Positions 47,050-56,783 of a stretch of 64,000 bases of DNA are shown here, piece after piece. The notes beneath the pieces were generated by a model. That model had not been told where the DNA came from, ran no database searches, and was given only the letters and a program-made list of their open reading frames with translations. The stretch comes from Pseudomonas sp. TH15 (GTDB lineage: Bacteria > Pseudomonadota > Gammaproteobacteria > Pseudomonadales > Pseudomonadaceae). The position numbers and the translations under genes are program-made. The stretch covers positions 588,001 through 652,000 of the forward strand of contig NZ_JAEKEL010000001.1 of NCBI RefSeq assembly GCF_016651105.1. Reading direction: 5' to 3'. The stretch's first letter is position 1, and the number at the start of each line of letters is the position of its first letter.

Positions 47050-48774
47050 TCAATGGCCAGGCGCGGTCTGCCGCCAGGCCTGGGAGCGGCGCAGCAAACC
47101 GCGCGAAGCCCAGGCCAGCAGCAGGGACACGCCCGCCGAAGTGAACAGAATCAAAGTCGACATCGCCGCCGCGCCACCGACGTTGCCGGCGTCGTCCATG
47201 TTCAGCACCGCCACCGCCGCAAGGATGGTGTCGGGGCTGTAGAGGAAGATCGCTGCCGAGACGGTGGTCATCGCCGAGACGAACAGGTAGCGCACGATGT
47301 CCAGCAGCGCCGGCAGGCAGATCGGCACGGTGACCCGCAGGTAATGCCGATACAGCGGCGCCTTGAGCGACAGCGCGGCGGCCTCGAACTCGGCGTCGAG
47401 TTGGCGCAGCGCAGTGGTGGCGGTCATTTGCGCGGTGGTCAAATAGTGAGCAATGGTGCAGACCACCAGCAGGGTCATGGTCCCGTAGAGCACATGCAGC
47501 GGGTTGCCGTTGAGGTTGAAGAAGAAGACGTAACCCAGGCCCAACACCAGACCCGGCACCGCCATCGGTACGAAACTGAGCATGCGCAGGGTCAGATTCA
47601 ATCCGCGCTGGCCTTTGGTTTTTTCCATCAGGTAGGCGCCGGTGAAAATCAGCACGCTGCCGATCAACGCCGTGCACAGGGCCATCTTCACGCTGTTGCC
47701 GTAGGCCAGCCAGCCACCGCCTGCGGTGTCGTTGAACTGGTAATGGTTGAGCGACAGCGACAGGTTGTACGGCCAGAATTTCACCAGCGACGAGTACACC
47801 GCCATGCCGAACACCAACAGCAACACCGCGCAGATCAGCAGCACAACGGCCAGGTAGCAGCCGTCCCGCAGCTTCGATGGCGCCGGTTTGAACACTTGCG
47901 CCCGACCGCTCATGGAATCGCCGTGACGCCGACGCAGCCAGGCGTCGACCCCGAAACTGAATAGCGCCGGCAGCAGCAGAACCATGCCGATCAACGCGCC
48001 ACGACCGAACTGTTGCTGGCCGACCACGGCTTTGTAGGCTTCCAGCGCCAGCACTTGATAGTCGCCGCCAACCACTACGGGCACGCCGAAGTCGGTGATG
48101 GTCAGGGTGAAGACGAGGCAGAACGCCGCGAACACCGCCTGACGAGTCGCCGGCCAGGTGATGCTGCGAAAGGCTTTCGCCGGACTGGCGCCCATGCTTG
48201 AAGCGGCATCGAACAGTCGCGCATCCGCCAGGGACAGCGCCGACAGAAGAATCATCAAGGCGTGTGGGAAGGTGTAGATCACCTCACCGAGAACAATCCC
48301 CCAGAAACCGTAGATATTGTCCGAGAGCAAACCACGCAACATGCCCTGGTTACCGAACAGGTAAACCAGTGCAATCCCCGGCAGCATCGACGGTGCCATC
48401 AGCGGCAACAGAGACATCCCGCGCCAGATGCCCTTGCCCGGCATCAACGTACGTTGCAGGGCGTAGGCAAACAGGTAAGCCAGCGGTACGACGATGGCCG
48501 CGACGCTGAGGGAAACTTTCAGACTGTTGCCAAGCAACCAGTGGAAATTCGCGCTGGTCACCAATTCACGGGCAGCCACCAGACCACCGCCCTGCCCGGC
48601 TTCAGCGCTGAAACCGCGCCAGAAGATCGCCAGCAACGGCATCAACACCGCGACACCGAGCAAGACCAGCAACAGAACTTTGCCGCCGACCACGAACACC
48701 CGGTCGCCGATCTCGGCACGGGAGGTCTGCCGAACCTGCTTGTGCGGTATCGGCAGCGCGAGGTTCGCGCCCAT
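47050..48774 (-). CDS. 2-aminoethylphosphonate ABC transporter, fused double permease
   Basis: A 574-residue permease with two consecutive ABC-type membrane domains, each about six helices, as in FbpB/ThiP-type transporters. The first EAA-like loop is in FDAASSMGASPAKAFRSITW, the second in FEAAALSLKAPLYRHYLRVT. The stop of the ATPase gene abuts its start by one base, so the two are coupled. It forms the channel for the uptake system. Confidence 0.87.
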   Translation of the reverse strand: MGANLALPIPHKQVRQTSRAEIGDRVFVVGGKVLLLVLLGVAVLMPLLAIFWRGFSAEAGQGGGLVAARELVTSANFHWLLGNSLKVSLSVAAIVVPLAYLFAYALQRTLMPGKGIWRGMSLLPLMAPSMLPGIALVYLFGNQGMLRGLLSDNIYGFWGIVLGEVIYTFPHALMILLSALSLADARLFDAASSMGASPAKAFRSITWPATRQAVFAAFCLVFTLTITDFGVPVVVGGDYQVLALEAYKAVVGQQQFGRGALIGMVLLLPALFSFGVDAWLRRRHGDSMSGRAQVFKPAPSKLRDGCYLAVVLLICAVLLLVFGMAVYSSLVKFWPYNLSLSLNHYQFNDTAGGGWLAYGNSVKMALCTALIGSVLIFTGAYLMEKTKGQRGLNLTLRMLSFVPMAVPGLVLGLGYVFFFNLNGNPLHVLYGTMTLLVVCTIAHYLTTAQMTATTALRQLDAEFEAAALSLKAPLYRHYLRVTVPICLPALLDIVRYLFVSAMTTVSAAIFLYSPDTILAAVAVLNMDDAGNVGGAAAMSTLILFTSAGVSLLLAWASRGLLRRSQAWRQTAPGH

Positions 48775-49850
48775 CAGGCAAACACCTGCAGGCTACGCGG
48801 AGGCAAGGCAACCATGATTTGTTGAGCACCGAGGCGTGGCATGGCTTCCGGCGCGAGCTCGGCGAGCAGTGCGTGGCCCGGCAGTTGATCGAGTTCGAAG
48901 CTCATGCGGCAACGGTTGCCGAGGAAAGTGATTTCACGAACCTTGGCCGGGAACAGGTTTTCTTCGTGCACCGGCGGATTGACGTTGATCGCCTCCGGGC
49001 GGCAGAACAAACGGCCGGACGCGGTTTTCGCACTGCCTTCGGCCAGGCGCATGTTCATCCCGCCAACCTGGGCGTGGCTGTCGCTGCTGCGGCGGAACGG
49101 CAGCCAGTTGCCCTGACCAACGAACTCCGCCACAAACGGCGTGGCCGGACGGTCGTAGATTTCCTGCGGCGTGGCGTACTGCTCGACTCTGCCGTTGTTC
49201 ATCACGGCGATGCGATCGGCCATCAGCATGGCCTCGTCCTGATTGTGCGTGACCATCAGGGTCGTGACGCCGAGGTTGCGCTGCAATTGGCGCAGCTCGG
49301 TGCACAGGTGCTCGCGGACTCGCGCGTCGAGTGCCGACATCGGTTCGTCGAGCAGTAACAACGAAGGCGCCGGAGCCAAGGCTCGGGCCAGTGCGACGCG
49401 CTGCTGTTGGCCGCCGGACAATTGGCCGGGGTACTTTTTCTCACTGCCGAGCAGGCCGACCAGTTCCAGCATCTGACCGACACGCTTGCGCACTTCATCG
49501 CGACCACTGCCGGCGAGGCCGTAGGCAATGTTCGCTTCGACGGTCAGATTGGGGAACAGCGCGTAGGACTGGAACAGAATGCCGTAGTCCCGGGCTTGCG
49601 GCGCCAGGTGGGAAACGTCGCGATCACCCAGGTACAACTCGCCGCTGTCCTGCTTCTCCAGACCGGCAATGCAACGCAGCAAGGTGGTTTTACCACAACC
49701 CGACGGGCCCAGCAGACACACCAGCTCACCGGCCGCCACGTCGAGGGAAACGTTATCCAGCGCGGTGAAGGCGCCGAAGCGTTTCTGCACGCCGCGCACT
49801 TTCATGGGTGCGCCGGGGTTGGTCAGGGCAGTTGCGATCGAGTGGTTCAT
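48774..49850 (-). CDS. 2-aminoethylphosphonate ABC transporter, ATP-binding protein
   Basis: A 358-residue ATPase with Walker A GPSGCGKTT near residues 53-61, signature LSGGQQQRVALARAL, Walker B LLLDEPMSALD and the switch His in MVTHNQDEAML. A C-terminal TOBE-type regulatory domain follows. The N-terminus has an extra 15-residue tail. First gene of the transport operon, 274 bases downstream of the LysR regulator with a REP pair between. Confidence 0.9.
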   Translation of the reverse strand: MNHSIATALTNPGAPMKVRGVQKRFGAFTALDNVSLDVAAGELVCLLGPSGCGKTTLLRCIAGLEKQDSGELYLGDRDVSHLAPQARDYGILFQSYALFPNLTVEANIAYGLAGSGRDEVRKRVGQMLELVGLLGSEKKYPGQLSGGQQQRVALARALAPAPSLLLLDEPMSALDARVREHLCTELRQLQRNLGVTTLMVTHNQDEAMLMADRIAVMNNGRVEQYATPQEIYDRPATPFVAEFVGQGNWLPFRRSSDSHAQVGGMNMRLAEGSAKTASGRLFCRPEAINVNPPVHEENLFPAKVREITFLGNRCRMSFELDQLPGHALLAELAPEAMPRLGAQQIMVALPPRSLQVFA

Positions 49851-49989
49851 GGACAGACCTCATCAAGCAGATGAGGGCCATCCTAGGTTTGTAATGCGTC
49901 CGTCATGTGGCAACGAGGCAAAAACGGCCGATAGTGGTATTCGGGGATTTGGGTTGAGAGAAATCCACAGCCTTATGCCAGATGAAATT

Positions 49990-50119
49990 GTGGCGAGGGG
50001 GCTTGCCCCGTTGGGTCGCGAAGCGGCCCCAAAACTGCGAGGGTGTTTTTTCAGGCATACCGCATTTAATGGGTTTACGACTGCTGCGCAGCCGAACGGG
50101 GGCAAGCCCCCTCGCCACA
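49990..50119. repeat. REP pair, GTGGCGAGGGGGCTTGCCCC type
   Basis: Inverted copies about 55 bases apart between the LysR gene and the ATPase gene, both on the minus strand. They may partly insulate the two transcripts. Confidence 0.88.
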
Positions 50120-50124
50120 GGAAT

Positions 50125-50988
50125 CTAGGCGGGGGCCATTTCCTGCGCCAACCCCAGAAACGCCGCCGGCAACCGCGCGCCCTTTCGCTCCTTGAGGCAG
50201 TACAAGTACTCCGGAATCTGCGGCGCATTCTCGATGGTCAGCACCCGCAATTGCGGGTCATGCGGCACTTCCTGCCGGGCGATGATGCTGATGCCGATAT
50301 TGCGCAGCACCGCTTCACGGATCGACTCACGGCTACCAATCTCCAGCAGCGGCCCGAAACTCACCCCGGCGCTGGCCAGTAACTCTTCAGTCAGCCGCCG
50401 AGTGGTCGAGCCCGACTCACGCATCAACAAGGTATGCCCCGCCAACGCGCTGAGCGGCACATGATCGTGTACTGCCAACGGATGATTACGATGTACCGCC
50501 AGCACCAGCGGATCGCTGCCGAGCACTCGGCGAATCAGCCGCGCATCGTCCAGCAACTGCGAAGACGCGGCGACATCGACCCGGTAATCCTCCAGCGCTT
50601 CGAGCACTTGCTGGGAGTTGCCGATTTCCACCGACACTTCCACCTGCGGCAAACGCTCGCGAAAGGTCTTCACCAGATCGAGGATGTAATACGGAGCGGT
50701 GGCGGCGATGCGCAACGTGCCCTGGACCTGGCCGCTGTTGCGCAGGAAAAACTCGATGTCGGCTTCCTGCTGCAACAGCGCCTTGACCATCGGCAGCAGC
50801 CGCGCGCCTTCATCGCTGACGCTGAGGCGGCGACCGCCACGGTAGAACAGCTCAACCGAGTATTGGCTTTCCAGATGCCGAATCTGGGTCGTCACGGTGG
50901 GTTGGCTCAGGCCGAGCTTCTTGGCCGCCAGGGTAATGCTGCCCAAGCGGGCCACCATGTAAAACGCCTTCAGCTCGGCACTCAGCAC
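50125..50988 (-). CDS. LysR-type regulator, probably of phosphonate utilisation
   Basis: A 287-residue LysR regulator starting with GTG at 50988. The helix-turn-helix is GSITLAAKKLGLSQPTVTTQ at residues 16-35, and the effector domain begins near 90 (LRIAATAPYYILDLVKTF). It lies upstream of and in the same direction as the AEP transporter. That is unusual for LysR genes, which are often divergent, but fits the phosphonate-associated LysR group. The control of the cluster is inferred from position. Confidence 0.83.
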   Translation of the reverse strand: MLSAELKAFYMVARLGSITLAAKKLGLSQPTVTTQIRHLESQYSVELFYRGGRRLSVSDEGARLLPMVKALLQQEADIEFFLRNSGQVQGTLRIAATAPYYILDLVKTFRERLPQVEVSVEIGNSQQVLEALEDYRVDVAASSQLLDDARLIRRVLGSDPLVLAVHRNHPLAVHDHVPLSALAGHTLLMRESGSTTRRLTEELLASAGVSFGPLLEIGSRESIREAVLRNIGISIIARQEVPHDPQLRVLTIENAPQIPEYLYCLKERKGARLPAAFLGLAQEMAPA

Positions 50989-51004
50989 ACCCGTTCCTCA
51001 TCGC

Positions 51005-53293
51005 TTATTTGCGCAACAGGCGCAAACCGTTGAACACCACCAACAGGCTGACGCCCATGTCGGCGAACACCGCCATCCACATGGTGGCGATCCCGGCGAA
51101 GGTTACCCCAAGAAAGATAGCCTTGATGACCAAAGCGAGGGCGATGTTCTGTTTCAGGATGCTTGAGGTCTGACGCGACAGTCGGATGAACGCAGGGATT
51201 TTGCGCAGATCGTCGTCCATCAGGGCGACATCAGCCGTCTCGATGGCGGTATCGGTGCCTGCGGCGGCCATGGCAAAACCGATCTCAGCCCGGGCCAATG
51301 CCGGGGCGTCGTTGATGCCGTCGCCGACCATCCCGACGTTATGTCCTTTCGCATAAAGGGCTTCGATGGCTTGCAGTTTGTCGGTCGGCAGCAGGTCGCC
51401 CTTGGCTTCGTCGATCCCGACTTGCGCGGCAATCGCCTGGGCGGTGTGGACGTTGTCGCCGGTCAGCATCAGGGTTTTGATGCCGAGATCGTGAAGCTGT
51501 TGAATCGCTTCACGGCTGGACTCTTTCACTGTGTCCGCCACGGCAAACAGCGCCAAGGGGCCAGACTTGTCGAGCAGCAGCACCACCGATTTGCCCTGTT
51601 TCTCCAGGGCGAACAGTTTTTCTTCCAGCGCTGGCGAGCAGAGGTTCAGCTCTTCCACCAGACGATGGTTGCCCAGGTAATAGACCTGACCATCGATTTC
51701 ACCGCGCACACCGCGACCGGCCAAAGCCTCGAAGTTATCCACAACCCACGGCGCCAGTTGTTTATCCACAGCGGCGTTGGCGATAGCCAGCGACACCGGG
51801 TGATCGGAACGGCCGGCCAGCGCTGCGGCAATAGCTGGCGCGGTTTCATCGGTAGTCGGGTCGAGGGACAGATAATCGGTCTGTACCGGTTTGCCGTGGG
51901 TGATGGTGCCGGTCTTATCCAGGGCCAGGTAATCGAGCTTGTAACCGCCCTCCAGATAGACGCCGCCCTTGACCAGAATCCCTTTGCGCGCCGCTGCCGC
52001 GAGGCCGCTGACGATGGTCACCGGGGTGGAAATCACCAGCGCACATGGGCAAGCAACCACCAGCAACACCAGCGCCCGGTAGATCCAGTCGAACCACAGC
52101 GCGCCCATGAACAATGGCGGAATAACCGCGACAGCCAGGGCAAACACAAACACCACGGGCGTGTAGATTTTCGAAAACTGATCAACGAAGCGCTGGGTCG
52201 GTGCCCGCGCACCTTGAGCCTGCTCGACGGCGTGGATGATCCGCGCCAGGGTCGAGTTGTTGGCCGCAGCGGTCACGGTGTATTCCAGCGAACCCGCCTG
52301 GTTGATGGTGCCGGCGAAGACTTTATCGCCCACAGTCTTCTCGATCGGCAGGCTTTCGCCGGTGATCGGCGCCTGATCGATGGTCGAAGTGCCGGAAACC
52401 ACTTGGCCGTCGAGGCCGATGCGCTCGCCCGGACGCACTCGCACTCGCGCACCCAGCTCGATAGTTTTGACGTCTTGCTCGACCCAACTCCCGTCGGTCT
52501 GCTGCACCGTGGCTTGTTCCGGGGTCATCTGCATCAGCCCGCCGATGGCGTTGCGGGCGCGGTCCAGGGACTTGGCTTCGATCAATTCAGCGATGGTAAA
52601 CAGGAACATCACCATCGCCGCTTCCGGCCATTGGCCGATGAGGATCGCACCCGTCACCGCGATGCTCATCAGTGCGTTGATGTTCAGGTTGAGGTTTTTG
52701 AGGGCGATCCAGCCTTTCTTGTAAGTGGTGAGGCCGCCGCTGAGGATCGAAATCAGCGCGATGATCGCCACCACCCAGGTCGGTGCGGCGTTGGTGAAGT
52801 GGATGACTTCAGCTGCCAACGCGCCCACGCCGGACAGCGCCAAAGGCCACCAGTGCTTCTTCTCGGCGGCCGGCGCGGGGGCTTCGACGCCCTGCTCCAA
52901 TGGCTCCGCGACCATGCCCAGCGACTTGATCGCCTCGATGATCGGCGCAGTGCTCGGCAGGTCGTGGGTCACGCCCAACACCCGGTTGATCAGGTTGAAT
53001 TCCAGTTGCTGCACACCCGACAGCTTGCCCAGTTTGTTCTGGATCAGTGTTTGCTCGGTCGGGCAGTCCATCGCGTCGATGCGGAAACTGCTCAGCCGCG
53101 CGCCGTCGGTCGGCTTGTCGCTCAGCTTGATCAGCGATGGCGCGGCGGCTTTGGAGGAACAGCAGGAATCCCCGTGGCCGCCATGGTCGTGCTTCTTCTG
53201 CACAGGCTGCAGCTTGTGGCTGTGATCGTGATCGTGATCGTGATCGTGATCGTGATCAGCCTCGGGTTTGTGGGTGTGAAGGGAATCGCTCAT
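51005..53293 (-). CDS. cadA: Cd/Zn/Pb-exporting P-type ATPase
   Basis: A 762-residue PIB-type ATPase that pumps divalent soft metals out of the cytoplasm. The N-terminus has a His-Asp repeat (residues 13-24 and further His) and a GHGDSCCSS metal cluster. A heavy-metal-associated domain follows with the variant motif MDCPTEQT. The membrane CPC motif is near residue 418 (VACPCALVIS) and the phosphorylated Asp in DKTGTITHG near 456. I place the start at MSDSLHTHKP, since 45 codons upstream run through the cadR operator. It is divergent from cadR and ends 16 bases from the LysR gene. Confidence 0.94.
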   Translation of the reverse strand: MSDSLHTHKPEADHDHDHDHDHDHSHKLQPVQKKHDHGGHGDSCCSSKAAAPSLIKLSDKPTDGARLSSFRIDAMDCPTEQTLIQNKLGKLSGVQQLEFNLINRVLGVTHDLPSTAPIIEAIKSLGMVAEPLEQGVEAPAPAAEKKHWWPLALSGVGALAAEVIHFTNAAPTWVVAIIALISILSGGLTTYKKGWIALKNLNLNINALMSIAVTGAILIGQWPEAAMVMFLFTIAELIEAKSLDRARNAIGGLMQMTPEQATVQQTDGSWVEQDVKTIELGARVRVRPGERIGLDGQVVSGTSTIDQAPITGESLPIEKTVGDKVFAGTINQAGSLEYTVTAAANNSTLARIIHAVEQAQGARAPTQRFVDQFSKIYTPVVFVFALAVAVIPPLFMGALWFDWIYRALVLLVVACPCALVISTPVTIVSGLAAAARKGILVKGGVYLEGGYKLDYLALDKTGTITHGKPVQTDYLSLDPTTDETAPAIAAALAGRSDHPVSLAIANAAVDKQLAPWVVDNFEALAGRGVRGEIDGQVYYLGNHRLVEELNLCSPALEEKLFALEKQGKSVVLLLDKSGPLALFAVADTVKESSREAIQQLHDLGIKTLMLTGDNVHTAQAIAAQVGIDEAKGDLLPTDKLQAIEALYAKGHNVGMVGDGINDAPALARAEIGFAMAAAGTDTAIETADVALMDDDLRKIPAFIRLSRQTSSILKQNIALALVIKAIFLGVTFAGIATMWMAVFADMGVSLLVVFNGLRLLRK
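53222..53257. repeat. GTGATC hexamer microsatellite in cadA
   Basis: Six exact tandem copies of GTGATC encode, on the minus strand, alternating Asp-His residues in the metal-binding tail of CadA. Slippage would change the number of Asp-His pairs without a frameshift. Confidence 0.92.
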
Positions 53294-53323
53294 CGGGTTG
53301 CGTCCATAAAGATGCCTGTTGCC

Positions 53324-53355
53324 AAGTAAAGACCCTGTAGCCACTATAGGGTCAA
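53324..53355. promoter_or_regulatory. CadR operator and cadA promoter
   Basis: The palindrome ACCCTGTAG-CCA-CTATAGGGT (53332-53352) is of the ZntR/PbrR/CadR kind. On the minus strand it lies between TTGACC (53355-53350) and TTTACT (53330-53325), a 19-base spacer. Such an over-long spacer is the hallmark of MerR-family promoters, which the activated regulator untwists. Confidence 0.88.
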
Positions 53356-53378
53356 GCAACCTTTTGGAGATTGTCGCG

Positions 53379-53828
53379 ATGAAGATCGGAGAACTGGCCA
53401 AACTGACCGACTGCGCAGTGGAAACCATCCGCTATTACGAGCGCGAAAACCTGCTCCCGGAGCCGGCCCGCAGCGATGGCAACTACCGCGTCTACACCCA
53501 GGCTCATGCCGAGCGGCTGACGTTTATCCGCAACTGCCGCACCCTCGACATGACTCTCGAAGAAATCCGCAGCCTACTGACCCTGCGCGACAGCCCGCAG
53601 GATCAGTGCGAAAACGTGAATGCGCTGATTGATGAACACATCCATCACGTCAAGGCACGGATCGATGGTTTGCTGGCCTTGCAGATACAACTGCTCGACC
53701 TGCGCCAACGTTGCAGCGAAGGGCCGGATATCGATCAGTGCGGGATTTTGCAGCGGCTGGAAGTGAGCGGCGGGGTTGTGGCGACGGAGGTTGAGCATTC
53801 CCATGTCGGGAGAAGTCATGGGCATTGA
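53379..53828 (+). CDS. cadR: CadR, MerR-family cadmium/zinc/lead sensor
   Basis: A 149-residue MerR-type regulator. The winged helix is MKIGELAKLTDCAVETIRYY, followed by a dimer helix with C77 (DQCENVN) and a metal loop with C112 and C121 (RCSEGPDIDQC). The C-terminus is His-rich (EVEHSHVGRSHGH), a mark of CadR as opposed to ZntR. I start at 53379 because longer frames run into the operator. It represses and, with metal, activates cadA and probably itself. Confidence 0.94.
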   Translation: MKIGELAKLTDCAVETIRYYERENLLPEPARSDGNYRVYTQAHAERLTFIRNCRTLDMTLEEIRSLLTLRDSPQDQCENVNALIDEHIHHVKARIDGLLALQIQLLDLRQRCSEGPDIDQCGILQRLEVSGGVVATEVEHSHVGRSHGH

Positions 53829-53833
53829 GGACG

Positions 53834-53900
53834 CCTTCGCGGGCAAGCCTCGCTCCTACGGGAATGGTGTGAACCTGTAGGAGCGAGGCTTGCCCGCGAA
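53834..53900. repeat. REP pair
   Basis: Inverted CCTTCGCGGGCAAGCCTCGC type copies with a short spacer lie between the convergent cadR and thyA genes. Confidence 0.88.
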
Positions 53901-53921
53901 CACCGCGAAGCGGTGCCTGAA

Positions 53922-54893
53922 TCAGACCGCCATCGGCGCGGTCATCGGCGCATGGTGCTGATAACCCTCAAGCGAGAAATCACTCGGCTCGATCAACTCC
54001 AGCCACTCCGGCTGGTACTCGCCAGTCTTGGCAAACTCCGGCACACGGTCACTGATCACCAGTTTCGGCATCGGGAACGGCTCGCGGGTGAGCTGTTCAT
54101 TCAGCATGTCCAAATGGTTTTCGTAGACATGGGCGTCACCGATGAAATAGGTGAACCAGCGCGGCGTGTAGCCGGTCAGGCGACCGATCAGGCTCAGCAG
54201 CGCAGCGCCTTCGGTAAGGTTGAACGGCGTGCCCAGGCCCAGGTCGTTGGAGCGGATGTAGAGGGTCAAAGAAATCTCTTTGGTCTCGACATTCGGGTGG
54301 AACTGGTACAGCAGGTGGCACGGCGGCAAGGCCATTTCATCGAGCTGGGCGACGTTCCAGCCGTGGAACAGGATGCGACGGCTGCCCGGGTCCTTGATGA
54401 TGGTGTCGACGCACTGGCGGATCTGGTCGATCGCCTTGTACAGCACCACGTAGGCCTGACCGTCTTCTTCACCTTCGGCAATCTGACGATAGCCCTGGCT
54501 CAGGGTCTGCTCGATGGCCGCCGGGTTGCTGAGCGGGATCTGCTTGTACGCCGGCCATTTGCGCCATTGCACACCATAGATCTCGCCGAGGTCGTCTTCG
54601 CCCTGACGGAACGGGTTGGCCAGCCACTGGGCATTTTCGTTGGCGTTCTGGTCCCAGACTTTGCAGCCCAGCGCCCGGAATTCGGCAGCGTTGTTCACCC
54701 CGCGCAGGAAACCGCACATCTCGCCGATGGCCGATTTGAAGGCCATCTTGCGGGTGGTGATCGCCGGAAAACCTTCCTTCAGGTCATAACGCAGCATCGC
54801 GCCAGGGAAACTGATGGTGTTAACGCCGGTACGGTTGGCCTGTTTGGTGCCGTTCTTGATGACGTGAGCCACCAGATCGAGATATTGCTTCAT
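53922..54893 (-). CDS. thyA: Thymidylate synthase, long divergent form
   Basis: Makes dTMP from dUMP with methylene-tetrahydrofolate. The 323-residue protein has catalytic C192 in [10 protein letters not shown], the dUMP Arg pair in [13 protein letters not shown] and the folate end APMAV. It is about 60 residues longer than E. coli ThyA, mainly through an insertion between residues 81 and 165. The usual RSCDVFLGLPFN region reads [12 protein letters not shown]. These features place it apart from the classic enterobacterial type, but the catalytic residues are present. It lies next to lgt, as is usual. Confidence 0.93.
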   Translation of the reverse strand: MKQYLDLVAHVIKNGTKQANRTGVNTISFPGAMLRYDLKEGFPAITTRKMAFKSAIGEMCGFLRGVNNAAEFRALGCKVWDQNANENAQWLANPFRQGEDDLGEIYGVQWRKWPAYKQIPLSNPAAIEQTLSQGYRQIAEGEEDGQAYVVLYKAIDQIRQCVDTIIKDPGSRRILFHGWNVAQLDEMALPPCHLLYQFHPNVETKEISLTLYIRSNDLGLGTPFNLTEGAALLSLIGRLTGYTPRWFTYFIGDAHVYENHLDMLNEQLTREPFPMPKLVISDRVPEFAKTGEYQPEWLELIEPSDFSLEGYQHHAPMTAPMAV

Positions 54894-54955
54894 GAGTTAC
54901 CTGTGTCCTGGAACCCGGAGCCGTGGCCCCGGATTCGAATCTAAAGCGCGGCGTC

Positions 54956-55780
54956 TTAAGCGGCCGAAGTCACTGGGGTCTTTGGCTCGCGATGATAAGC
55001 CAGCCAGATCAGGAACAGACCGGCGACGATCATCGGGATGCACAGCACCTGGCCCATGGTCAGCCAGTTCCAGGCTAGATAGCCGTGGTCACCGACTTGG
55101 ACATCCGGTACTCGGACGAACTCGACAGCAAAACGGAAGATGCCGTAGAAAAGTGTAAACACCCCGGATACCGCCATGGTTGGCCGCGGCTTGCGCGAGA
55201 ACAGCCAGAGAATCAGGAACAGCGCGACGCCTTCCAGTGCGAACTGATACAGCTGCGACGGGTGACGCGGCAGCTGCGCCGGGTCGCTGAACGGCGGGAA
55301 CACCATCGCCCACGGCAGATCGGTCGGCTTGCCCCACAACTCGGCGTTGATGAAGTTACCGATACGCCCCGCCCCCAGACCAATCGGCACCATCGGTGCT
55401 ACAAAGTCCATCAGTTGGAAGAATGACTTGCCGTTCTTTTTACCGAACCACAACGCCGCCAGCATTACACCGATAAACCCGCCGTGGAACGACATGCCGC
55501 CCTTCCACACTTCGAAGATCAGCGTCGGTTGGTCGATGTAGGCGCTCAGGTTATAAAACAGCACATAACCCAAACGGCCACCGACAATAACCCCCATCGA
55601 CAACCAGAAGATCAGATCGGAGAGTTTTTCCTTGGTCCAGGTCGGATCGAAGCGGTTCAGCCGACGGGACGCCAGCAGCCAGGCGCCGCCGATGCCGATC
55701 AGGTACATCAGACCGTACCAGTGGATTTTCAGCGGACCGATGGCCAGGGCCACCGGGTCGATCTGCGGGTAAGGCAGCAT
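54956..55780 (-). CDS. lgt: Prolipoprotein diacylglyceryl transferase
   Basis: A 274-residue inner-membrane enzyme that attaches diacylglycerol to the lipobox Cys of prolipoproteins. About seven helices are visible, with the family motifs [23 protein letters not shown] (essential His) and the Lgt signature [18 protein letters not shown] further conserved segment is [12 protein letters not shown]. It lies 62 bases upstream of thyA on the same strand. Confidence 0.95.
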   Translation of the reverse strand: MLPYPQIDPVALAIGPLKIHWYGLMYLIGIGGAWLLASRRLNRFDPTWTKEKLSDLIFWLSMGVIVGGRLGYVLFYNLSAYIDQPTLIFEVWKGGMSFHGGFIGVMLAALWFGKKNGKSFFQLMDFVAPMVPIGLGAGRIGNFINAELWGKPTDLPWAMVFPPFSDPAQLPRHPSQLYQFALEGVALFLILWLFSRKPRPTMAVSGVFTLFYGIFRFAVEFVRVPDVQVGDHGYLAWNWLTMGQVLCIPMIVAGLFLIWLAYHREPKTPVTSAA

Positions 55781-55864
55781 TGCGACTCCTCGTTAGAGTT
55801 GAAACCTTCAAAATTCCCGGGGGGACGCTGCCACCTCAGGATTAAGCCAGGATTGCGATTGGCA

Positions 55865-56647
55865 TCAGAGCAGGAAATTCAGCCCGACGCAGAACAGCAA
55901 AGCGGCGAATAGTCTTTTGAGCAAGCGCGGCGACAAATTGTGAGCCAGTCGCGCACCGAAGCGGGCGAAAAACATGCTGGTCAGAGCAATCCCCAGCAAC
56001 GCCGGCAAATAAATAAAACCGAGACTATGGGCCGGCAACAATGGATCGTGCCAGCCCAAAATCATGAAACTTAATGCACTTGCCAGGGCAATCGGCAGTC
56101 CGCAGGCCGACGATGTGGCCACCGCATGTTGCATCGGCACGCTACGCCAGGTCAGGAACGGCACGGTCAACGACCCGCCGCCAATCCCGAAAATCGCCGA
56201 AGCCCAGCCAATCACACTACCGGCCACGGTCAGACCGACTTTACCCGGCACCGTTCGGCTGGCCTTGGGTTTGAAGTCCAGGGCGAGCTGAGCGGCGACG
56301 ATCAACGCGAATACGCCGATGATCTTCTGCAAATTCGGGCCGGAGATCGCTTCAGCGGTCAGCGCGCCGAAACCGGCGCCGATGAGAATGCCAACGGTCA
56401 TCCAGGCAAAAATCGGCCAACGTACGGCGCCCCGGCGGTGATGCTCGCGAACCGCATTGACCGAGGTAAAGATGATCGTCGCCAGTGAAGTGCCGACGGC
56501 CAGGTGCGTAAGGATCGACGGATCGAAGCCTTGCAGTTTGAAACTGAACACCAGCACCGGGACGATGATGATCCCGCCGCCTACCCCAAACAGCCCGGCC
56601 AGCACGCCCGCACAGGCGCCGAGCGCCAGGTAGAGCAGAAATTCCAC
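55865..56647 (-). CDS. TauE/SafE family permease (sulfite exporter-like)
   Basis: A 260-residue membrane protein with about eight helices and two repeated halves. The first is GVLAGLFGVGGGIIIVPVLV, the second SAIFGIGGGSLTVPFLTWRS. Family members move sulfite, sulfoacetate or other organosulfonates, but the substrate here is unknown. I start at a GTG (VEFLLYLALG) preceded by GAGGAT; an ATG six codons upstream (MREDTV) is also possible. It lies between lgt and the NRDE gene. Confidence 0.83.
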   Translation of the reverse strand: MEFLLYLALGACAGVLAGLFGVGGGIIIVPVLVFSFKLQGFDPSILTHLAVGTSLATIIFTSVNAVREHHRRGAVRWPIFAWMTVGILIGAGFGALTAEAISGPNLQKIIGVFALIVAAQLALDFKPKASRTVPGKVGLTVAGSVIGWASAIFGIGGGSLTVPFLTWRSVPMQHAVATSSACGLPIALASALSFMILGWHDPLLPAHSLGFIYLPALLGIALTSMFFARFGARLAHNLSPRLLKRLFAALLFCVGLNFLL

Positions 56648-56783
56648 GACCGTATCCTCACGCATCCCCAAAAACAGGTGCGGCATGGTAACGGATGCAT
56701 GGCCTCGGGCTCTACTACGCAAGCCGATGGATCGACGGGCGATGTCTGCGTAGAGTGAGCAAAAAACACACAAGGACCACCTT

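Noticed and set aside
51341..53329. 662-codon open frame on the plus strand
   Set aside because: Antisense to cadA, with no recognisable domain; cadA has all P-type ATPase motifs.
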